A program made the position numbers and the translations under genes. A stretch of DNA of 39,541 nt. Source: Bacteroidaceae bacterium (lineage in GTDB: Bacteria; Bacteroidota; Bacteroidia; Bacteroidales; Bacteroidaceae). Each line of letters starts with the position of its first letter. Position 1 is the stretch's first letter. The stretch covers positions 1 through 39,541 of the forward strand of contig JAFSZU010000153.1 of the NCBI GenBank assembly GCA_017455585.1, given 5' to 3'. The notes beneath the pieces are model-generated. The model had not been told where the DNA came from, searched no databases, and saw only the letters and a list, made by a program, of their open reading frames with translations. This document shows positions 33,612 through 39,541 of the stretch, piece by piece.

Positions 33612-34517
33612 ATGAAACGCTTTGCATTGCTGACTCTTCTCTTCTCCTTTTTCACTTGTAACTTTCAACTTTCCACGCTCCACGCGCTCCCCAAGAAGGA
33701 GATGGCGCTGCAGCTCTATTCCATTCGCGAGGTGATTGGCTCGCCCGAGAACTACGCCAAGAACCACGCCGAGGTGTTCCAGAAACTGGCCGCCTGGGGC
33801 TACACGGCCGTGGAAGCTGCCAGCTATGACCAGGGCCGGGGCACGTTCTACGGCGTCTCGCCCCAGCAGTTCCGCGCCGACTGTGAGGCAGCCGGTCTGC
33901 GCTGTCTCAGCAGCCACGCCACGCGCGGCCTCAGTGCCGAGGAACTGAAGAACCATGATTTCACGGCGGCCCTCGCCTGGTGGGACAAGGCCATTGCCGA
34001 CCACAAGGCCGCCGGCATGACCTACATCGTCACACCGGGATGGGGCGTTCCCAAGACGCTGCAGGAGGCACAGACGCTGTGCGACTATGCCAACGCCATC
34101 GGGCAGAAGTGCCGGCAGGCAGGACTGCTCTACGGCTATCACACCCACAGCCACGAGTATCAGAAAGTGGAGGGCACGCCGTGGATCGACTACATGATGC
34201 AGCACATCGCGGCCGAGAACATGTTCTGGCAGATGGACACCTACTGGTGTGTCATGGGCCAGCAGTCGCCCGTGCAGTACTTCAAGCGGTATCCGGGGCG
34301 CTTCGCCATGCTCCACATCAAGGACTTGTATGAGCTGGGGCAGAGCGGCATGCTGGGCTTCGACGCCATCTTCCAGCACGCCGACAGCGCCGGGCTGCGC
34401 GACTATGTGGTGGAAATGGAGGGCACCGACGGCACCATCGACATCATGGAGGGTGTGCGCCGCTGCGCCCAGTACCTGCGCGCCAGCAAGTTCGTGCGCA
34501 AGAGCTACGCCCGCTGA
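33612..34517 (+). CDS. Exported sugar phosphate isomerase/epimerase-like TIM barrel
   Basis: Xylose-isomerase-like (AP endonuclease 2 fold) protein of 301 residues; the reaction is unknown, probably on a sugar or sugar derivative. The barrel runs from KKEMALQLYSIREVIGSPEN to the end, with a probable metal site built from Glu in AVEAASYDQG, HTHSHEYQKVEG (about 176-187), QMDTYWCVMG (about 209) and HIKDLYELG (about 235). A signal peptide precedes it (MKRFALLTLLFSFFTCNFQL, then STLHA). Its second half, NFQLST, is encoded by the heptamer repeat AACTTTCAACTTTCC. It lies between GH51 and GH95 genes and may act on the sugars they release. Confidence 0.85.
   Translation: MKRFALLTLLFSFFTCNFQLSTLHALPKKEMALQLYSIREVIGSPENYAKNHAEVFQKLAAWGYTAVEAASYDQGRGTFYGVSPQQFRADCEAAGLRCLSSHATRGLSAEELKNHDFTAALAWWDKAIADHKAAGMTYIVTPGWGVPKTLQEAQTLCDYANAIGQKCRQAGLLYGYHTHSHEYQKVEGTPWIDYMMQHIAAENMFWQMDTYWCVMGQQSPVQYFKRYPGRFAMLHIKDLYELGQSGMLGFDAIFQHADSAGLRDYVVEMEGTDGTIDIMEGVRRCAQYLRASKFVRKSYAR
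33658..33680 (-). repeat. Heptamer repeat within the TIM-barrel signal peptide
   Basis: GTAACTTTCAACTTTCCACG: the same CTTTCAA unit as the intergenic arrays, read in frame as CNFQLST, at the end of the signal peptide. Confidence 0.75.
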
Positions 34518-34599
34518 CACGCGCCGCGTCCACCTTATATATGTAATAAGGTGTGACTATTTGCAGCCATGAAGTAATGAATCATCATCACAACGCACT

Positions 34600-37500
34600 A
34601 TGAAAACTTTCTATTCCCTTCTTTTCCTGACCCTTGGCCTCGGTCTGGGATGCCGGGCACAGACACTGCCTACATTCAGCACTGCGGACAGCGAGACGTG
34701 GTATATCATCCAGTTCTGCCGCGGCGAGGCTGCGTTGCAGGACATGGGCAACGCGGCCGTGCTGAAGACAGCACAGGCCGACAAGAACAACGAGGCGCAG
34801 CTGTGGAAGGTCACAGGAGGGCAGGACAACTGCGAAATCATCGGCAAGAGCGGGCGACACATCTATTATAACGGCGACCGCTTCGCTGCCTCGGCCACAC
34901 AGACGGGACGGCTGAAACTGGTGGCCACCACCAACAGCACCTACGCTCCGGCATGGGAGATACAAGCGGCGGCAACCTCCGGCAAGTCCATGAACCAGTG
35001 GGGCGGCTACGGCCCCGACCGCGAGTTGGGAGCCTGGAGCGCGGGCGATGTCAACAACCCGCTCCTGTTCATCGACCCCGCCACCCTGCCTGACACCGAC
35101 CCGCAGCCGTCCAAGCTCACCGAGTGGGCTGTCACCGCCAACAGCAGCTACCGGCCGGATAACCTGCTGACGCTGTGGTACACCGTGCCCGTGACCAAGG
35201 CCAGCGTCGCAGATCCCTGGATGGAATATGCGCTGCCTATCGGCAACGGACAGCTGGGTGCCATGATCTACGGCGGCATCCGTCAGGACATCGTGCAGTT
35301 CAACGAGAAGACACTGTGGACAGGCTCCTCGACCGTCTATAACCGCGACGGCGGCTACCAGAACTTCGGACATCTGTATATCACCGACACCTCGGAGCGC
35401 TTCGGCACCACATCCAGCAAGGGTGTCAAGGACTATGTGCGCACCCTGGACCTCAGCACCGCCACCGCCGAGTGGAAGAGCACCGACAAGAGCGTGACCT
35501 TCCGCCGTGAGTACATCGCCTCCTATCCCGATCAGGTCATTGCCGTGCACCTCTCGGCTTCGCAGCCGGGACAGCTCAGCCACCATTTCCGCCTGTGGAA
35601 CGCCCACAACGAGCACGGCACCATCGACGGCACCGAGGTCTCCTTCTCCGGCAAGCTGCAAGTGGTGAGCTACAACGCACGGATGAAAGTGCTGGCCACC
35701 GGCGGCACAGTGACCGCCGACGAGGACGGCATCGACGTCAAGGCCGCCGACGAGATCCTGGTGCTGCTGGCGGCCGGCACAGACTATGACCCCGTGGCCG
35801 CCGGATTCGTCAGCGGCACAGCGCAGCTGCCACAGCGCATCCGGCAGACTATCGATGCCGCCTCGAAGAAGACATGGGATGCCCTGCTGGCAGACCACGT
35901 GCAGGACCACGCGGCACTCTTCGACCGCTGCCGTCTGCAGCTGGCCAAGGCCACCAACACCAAGGCCACCAACAAGCTGGTGGACACCTACGCCACACTC
36001 ACCAGCAAGACCGCCCTCACCCGTTCCGGAGATGCCCGACAGCTGGAACAGCTATACTTCCACTACGGCCGATATATGCTCATCGCCTCCAGCCGGGGCA
36101 TAGACCTGCCCAACAACCTGCAAGGCATCTGGAACCACAAGAACAACGCGCCCTGGTGCAGCGATATCCACGCCAATATCAATATCCAGATGAACTACTG
36201 GCCCGCCGAGAACACTGGCTTGCCGGAACTGCATGAGAAGTACCTGAACTACCTTTATAATATGGCGCTGGTCCAGCCCGTGTGGCGCAACTATGCCACG
36301 GGCAGCGGCTCGGACGGCCGCTTCCTGCACCACACCGACGGCTGGGCCTGCTACACAGAGAACAACATCTATGGCTGCTGCACAGACTGGATGGCCGCCA
36401 ACTACCCCGAGGCCGGGGCATGGAGCTGCGACCACCTGTGGCAGCACTACCGCTACACGCTCGACCGCGAGTTCCTGCGCACACGGGCACTGCCCGTCAT
36501 GCTCAGTGCCGTCAAGATGTGGATGCAGCGCCTCAAGAAGGCCGACGACGGTACATGGGAGTGCCCCAACGAGTTTTCGCCCGAGCACGGCCCCACCGAG
36601 AACGCCACCGCCCACAGCCAGCAGATTGTCTGGAACCTCTTTGACGAGACACTCAAGGCCATTGACATCCTGGGGACACAAGAGGCTGGGGTGACAGAGA
36701 CGTTTGTGAAGCAGCTGCGCGCCAAGTTCGAGAAACTGGACAACGGACTGCACACCGAGTTCTATGAAGGCAACTTCGGCAACAGCTTCCGCGGCGTGAA
36801 GAAGGGCGAGGAGATCCTGCGCGAGTGGAAGTACACCACCTTTGCCAAAGGCAACGGCACAGAGCAGGGGCACCGCCACCTCAGCCACTTCATGGCTCTC
36901 TACCCCTTCGCCAACCTGCCCGCCTCCAACTACTACTACCAGCCCGCCGTGCGCAGTATGATGCTGCGCGGACTGTCCTCCACAGGATGGTCCATGGGCT
37001 GGAAGATGAACCTCTGGGCGCGCATACAGCAGCCAGACCAGTGCGTGGAGCTCTTCCGCCTGGCCTTCAAGCACAGCACAGGCTACGGCATCGACGAGAG
37101 CCGCGGCGGGGTCTATTATAACCTCTTCGACTCGCACGCTCCCTTCCAGATCGACGGCAACTTCGGCATCACCGCCGGCATAGCCGAGATGCTGCTGCAG
37201 AGCCACACAGACACCCTGCAACTGCTGCCGGCACTGCCATACATCTGGCCCGAGGGAAGCGTCCGCGGACTGCGCGCCGTGGGAGGATTCATCGTCGATG
37301 AGGAGTGGGCCGACGGCAAACTGACCCGAGCCACCGTCCACAGTCTGCGCGGGCAGCGCGCCCGCCTGGCATACCCCGGCATCGAGGATGCCAGCGTCTG
37401 CACCGCCGACGGCGAGCCTGTTTTCCTCGAACAGGTCTATATACCCGGACTGACCTATTTCGACACACAAGAAGGGGTGACCTACGTGGTGACCATGCCA

Positions 37501-37677
37501 GAAGGTGACAACGCCATCAAAGCCGCCACATCCCATCCCGCCACGGGCACAGGGCCCGTCTATGACCTCGCAGGCCGGCGCGTGGCTGCCAACAAGGAAT
37601 CGCTCACCCAAGCTCCGAACACGTCTTCTGCCCGCAAGGTCTATGTCCAGAGCGGCCAGAAGTGGGTGACACACTAA
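34600..37677 (+). CDS. GH95 alpha-L-fucosidase-type glycoside hydrolase
   Basis: Exported exo-hydrolase of alpha-L-fucosyl (possibly alpha-L-galactosyl) residues. The 1025 residues start with a signal peptide ([20 protein letters not shown], then Q). A beta-trefoil-like module follows (about 25-160, with AQLWKVTGG and [11 protein letters not shown]). GH95 signatures then appear: [16 protein letters not shown] (about 210), [32 protein letters not shown] (about 527), [20 protein letters not shown] (about 650, general acid Glu) and [17 protein letters not shown] (about 848). The C-terminus [10 protein letters not shown]...[11 protein letters not shown] resembles the short tails seen on many secreted Prevotella enzymes. 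The porX gene follows after 24 bp. The exact sugar is uncertain. Confidence 0.9.
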   Translation: MKTFYSLLFLTLGLGLGCRAQTLPTFSTADSETWYIIQFCRGEAALQDMGNAAVLKTAQADKNNEAQLWKVTGGQDNCEIIGKSGRHIYYNGDRFAASATQTGRLKLVATTNSTYAPAWEIQAAATSGKSMNQWGGYGPDRELGAWSAGDVNNPLLFIDPATLPDTDPQPSKLTEWAVTANSSYRPDNLLTLWYTVPVTKASVADPWMEYALPIGNGQLGAMIYGGIRQDIVQFNEKTLWTGSSTVYNRDGGYQNFGHLYITDTSERFGTTSSKGVKDYVRTLDLSTATAEWKSTDKSVTFRREYIASYPDQVIAVHLSASQPGQLSHHFRLWNAHNEHGTIDGTEVSFSGKLQVVSYNARMKVLATGGTVTADEDGIDVKAADEILVLLAAGTDYDPVAAGFVSGTAQLPQRIRQTIDAASKKTWDALLADHVQDHAALFDRCRLQLAKATNTKATNKLVDTYATLTSKTALTRSGDARQLEQLYFHYGRYMLIASSRGIDLPNNLQGIWNHKNNAPWCSDIHANINIQMNYWPAENTGLPELHEKYLNYLYNMALVQPVWRNYATGSGSDGRFLHHTDGWACYTENNIYGCCTDWMAANYPEAGAWSCDHLWQHYRYTLDREFLRTRALPVMLSAVKMWMQRLKKADDGTWECPNEFSPEHGPTENATAHSQQIVWNLFDETLKAIDILGTQEAGVTETFVKQLRAKFEKLDNGLHTEFYEGNFGNSFRGVKKGEEILREWKYTTFAKGNGTEQGHRHLSHFMALYPFANLPASNYYYQPAVRSMMLRGLSSTGWSMGWKMNLWARIQQPDQCVELFRLAFKHSTGYGIDESRGGVYYNLFDSHAPFQIDGNFGITAGIAEMLLQSHTDTLQLLPALPYIWPEGSVRGLRAVGGFIVDEEWADGKLTRATVHSLRGQRARLAYPGIEDASVCTADGEPVFLEQVYIPGLTYFDTQEGVTYVVTMPEGDNAIKAATSHPATGTGPVYDLAGRRVAANKESLTQAPNTSSARKVYVQSGQKWVTH

Positions 37678-37701
37678 CGTCTTTTTGTATCTTATACATA
37701 T

Positions 37702-39264
37702 ATGGTGAATAACATTGGCAAACTGCTTTGGGTGGATGATGAGATAGAACTGTTGACGGCTCACATCCTGTTCCTGCAGAAGAAGGGATATGACGTGGAT
37801 ACAGTGTCCAACGGCTTTGATGCTCTGGATCGCTGCGCAGAACAAACCTACGACCTGATCCTGCTGGACGAGAACATGCCGGGCATCAGCGGCCTGGAAA
37901 CCCTGCAGCGCATCAAGGAAATCACACCCACCACACCGGTGGTGATGGTGACCAAGAGCGAGGAGGAGAACATCATGGATCAGGCCATCGGCAGCCAGAT
38001 TGCCGACTATCTCATCAAGCCCGTCAACCCCACACAGATCCTGCTGACGCTGAAGAAGAACATACACCGCCGCGAGATCGTGACGGAACAGACACAGACG
38101 GCCTACCAGCAGGATTTCGGTAAGATGTCCATGCTCATCGGAGATGCCACACGCATCGATGACTGGATGGAGGTCTATCGGCGACTGGTGGCATGGGAAC
38201 TGCAGCTCTCAGAGACAGACAGCGCCATGAAGGAGATGCTCTCCATGCAGAAGAGCGAGGCCAACCATGATTTTGCCCGTTTCATCGGGAAAAACTATCT
38301 CCGCTGGGTCGAAGACAAGGAGGCACAGGGCCGCCCGCTGATGAGCACCGACATCTTCAAGCAGCGTGTGTTCCCCCTGCTGGATCAAGGCGAGAAGGTG
38401 TTTCTGCTCGTCATCGACAACTTCCGCTTCGACCAGTGGCGCGTCATCATGGGCGAGCTGGCAGACCAGTTCCAGATCGACGAGAGCCTATACTGCAGCA
38501 TCCTGCCCACGGCCACGCAGTATGCCCGCAACGCCATCTTCTCCGGCCTCATGCCCAACATCATTGCCGAGATGTTCCCCGACCTGTGGGTGGATGAGGA
38601 CAGCGAGGAGGGCAAGAATCTGAACGAGGCACCGCTCATACAGACACAGTTCAAGCGCTACCGCCGCCAGAACACCTTCACCTACAACAAGGTGAACGAC
38701 TCCGCGGCGGCAGAGAAGCTGGTGCAGCAACTGCCCTCGCAGCAGAAATATGACCTCAATGTCTGTGTGCTCAACTTCATCGACATGCTCAGCCACGCCC
38801 GCACAGAAAGCCGCATGGTGCGCGAGCTGGCCAGCAACGAGGCCGCCTACCGCAGCATCACACTCAGCTGGTTCCGCCACTCGGCCGTCGCCGACCTCTT
38901 CCGCGCCCTCGCCGCCACAGACTACCACATCCTGCTGACAACGGATCACGGCAGCATACGCTGTCAGAACCCCGTGCGCGTCAAGGGCGACAAGAACACC
39001 AACACCAACCTGCGCTACAAGCTGGGCAAGAACCTGGACTACAACCCCAAGGAGGTGTTCGACATCACCGACCCGCATCGCGCGCAGCTGCCGTCGCCCA
39101 ACCTGAGCACACGATACATCTTCGCCACGGGTGACAGTTTCTTTGCCTATCCCAACAACTATAACTACTACGTCAGCTATTACCGCGACACCTTCCAGCA
39201 CGGAGGCATCTCCATGGAAGAGATGCTCATCCCCCTCATCGAGCTCACGCCGCGCAGGAGGTGA
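37702..39264 (+). CDS. porX: PorX response regulator with PglZ domain (type IX secretion control)
   Basis: Two-component regulator that, with the histidine kinase PorY and an ECF sigma factor in Porphyromonas, controls type IX secretion genes. The receiver domain (about 6-125) has the acidic pair Asp12-Asp13 in LLWVDDE, the phosphoacceptor Asp56 in DLILLDENMPG and the Lys in VMVTKSEEE. The 520-residue protein then has a helical link and a PglZ/alkaline-phosphatase-like domain (about 210-515) with LLVIDNFRFDQWRVI, NFIDMLSHARTES and LTTDHGS, which form the metal site of the phosphodiesterase domain. No porY is adjacent. The ECF sigma gene at 17.5 kb is not known to be its partner. tsaE follows. 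Confidence 0.95.
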   Translation: MVNNIGKLLWVDDEIELLTAHILFLQKKGYDVDTVSNGFDALDRCAEQTYDLILLDENMPGISGLETLQRIKEITPTTPVVMVTKSEEENIMDQAIGSQIADYLIKPVNPTQILLTLKKNIHRREIVTEQTQTAYQQDFGKMSMLIGDATRIDDWMEVYRRLVAWELQLSETDSAMKEMLSMQKSEANHDFARFIGKNYLRWVEDKEAQGRPLMSTDIFKQRVFPLLDQGEKVFLLVIDNFRFDQWRVIMGELADQFQIDESLYCSILPTATQYARNAIFSGLMPNIIAEMFPDLWVDEDSEEGKNLNEAPLIQTQFKRYRRQNTFTYNKVNDSAAAEKLVQQLPSQQKYDLNVCVLNFIDMLSHARTESRMVRELASNEAAYRSITLSWFRHSAVADLFRALAATDYHILLTTDHGSIRCQNPVRVKGDKNTNTNLRYKLGKNLDYNPKEVFDITDPHRAQLPSPNLSTRYIFATGDSFFAYPNNYNYYVSYYRDTFQHGGISMEEMLIPLIELTPRRR

Positions 39265-39347
39265 AGTTGAAAGTTGAAAGTTGGCTGGCGCGGTGAGAGG
39301 AAAAAGATAATTATAAATTGTAAAACGTCAAATCGTAAATTGAAGAG
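39263..39347 (+). repeat. Heptamer repeat and AT-rich gap between porX and tsaE
   Basis: GTTGAAAGTTGAAAGTTGG (39266-39284) directly follows the porX stop codon, then an AT-rich ATTATAAATTGTAAAACG stretch up to the tsaE start. Confidence 0.7.
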
Positions 39348-39541
39348 GTGAAACAGATACAGATCAGGAACACCGGCGAATTGCCCGCTGCCGCCCGGCA
39401 ATTCATCAGTGCCATGGGCGACCGCCACGTCTTTGCCTTCTACGGTGCCATGGGTGCCGGCAAGACCACCTTCATCCGCGCCGTGTGCGAGGCACTGGGT
39501 GTGCGGGAGGCAGTGACCTCGCCCACCTTCGCCATTGTCAA
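39348..39541 (+). CDS. tsaE: tRNA threonylcarbamoyladenosine biosynthesis ATPase TsaE, N-terminal part
   Basis: ATPase of the t6A37 tRNA-modification complex with TsaB and TsaD. About 64 residues are present before the window ends. They show the P-loop [20 protein letters not shown] (about 31-50) and then [12 protein letters not shown], a TsaE hallmark. The start is GTG at 39348, preceded by GAAGAG as a weak ribosome site; an in-frame stop lies at 39336-39338, so no longer start is possible except ATT at 39339. TsaC, which makes its substrate, is at 13.8 kb. Adjacency of porX and tsaE is, as I recall, common in Bacteroidetes. Confidence 0.88.
   Translation, partial: MKQIQIRNTGELPAAARQFISAMGDRHVFAFYGAMGAGKTTFIRAVCEALGVREAVTSPTFAIV

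Noticed and set aside
31347..37677. Polysaccharide utilisation locus
   Set aside because: GH51, TIM-barrel and GH95 genes are clustered, but no SusC/SusD pair or hybrid regulator is present, and strands differ.
36052..38067. Very long antisense frame (671 codons) across the GH95 and porX genes
   Set aside because: It spans two well-supported genes on the other strand; length is explained by GC bias, and no motif or start signal supports it.

Overview
The window looks like chromosomal DNA of a gut- or rumen-type Bacteroidales bacterium, most likely a Prevotella relative. This rests on Bacteroidetes-style promoters (a TAnnTTTG box with TTTG/TTTC about 20 bp upstream), few Shine-Dalgarno sites, Bacteroidetes-type genes (PorX, a long LepB, a DUF4924-like protein, FtsX-type permeases) and abundant short repeats typical of that group. 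Most genes are GC-rich. One restriction-modification gene is clearly AT-richer. I see no tRNA, rRNA, CRISPR array, integrase or complete insertion sequence.

Layout: 1-5.9 kb, minus strand: a GH13 neopullulanase-type lipoprotein (cut by the window start), RNase R, peptidase T and a ROK sugar kinase. 6.0-17.3 kb, plus strand: LysE-type exporter, DUF4924-like protein, RfbD, a single-chain type IIG restriction-modification enzyme wedged between rfbD and prfC, then a tight prfC-tsaC-ClC-fmt run. 17.5-20 kb: an ECF sigma factor converging on O-acetylhomoserine sulfhydrylase. 20-25.5 kb: GH3 beta-glucosidase (tail-overlapping recX), rubredoxin-recX, and dapB-lepB. 25.6-31 kb: an ABC ATPase/permease pair divergent from a membrane-anchored MutS-like ATPase. 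31.3-39.5 kb: GH51 arabinofuranosidase, an exported sugar isomerase-like TIM barrel, a GH95 alpha-fucosidase-type enzyme, PorX (type IX secretion regulator) and the start of tsaE. The glycoside hydrolases have no SusC/SusD neighbours, so this is not a classical polysaccharide utilisation locus.

The most striking feature is not a gene cluster but the repeats. Several unrelated families (GC-rich hairpins, REPIN-like inverted pairs of a CCCTCCC...GGGAGGG hairpin, AATTCATAATTCAC arrays, and TTGAAAG/TTGAGAG heptamers) occupy intergenic space and also sit in frame inside coding sequences: rnr, pepT, rfbD, prfC, the ClC gene, fmt, metY, the mutS-like gene, the GH51 and TIM-barrel signal peptides. 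Core enzymes appear to carry repeat-derived peptide inserts, resembling the Rickettsia palindromic elements but with several families in one chromosome segment. In addition, both long convergent intergenic regions (18.1-18.4 and 31.0-31.3 kb) carry the same array of three 18-bp palindromes at an exact 22-bp period, followed by a long perfect hairpin of unrelated sequence. All functions are assigned by reading motifs; no database search was run.
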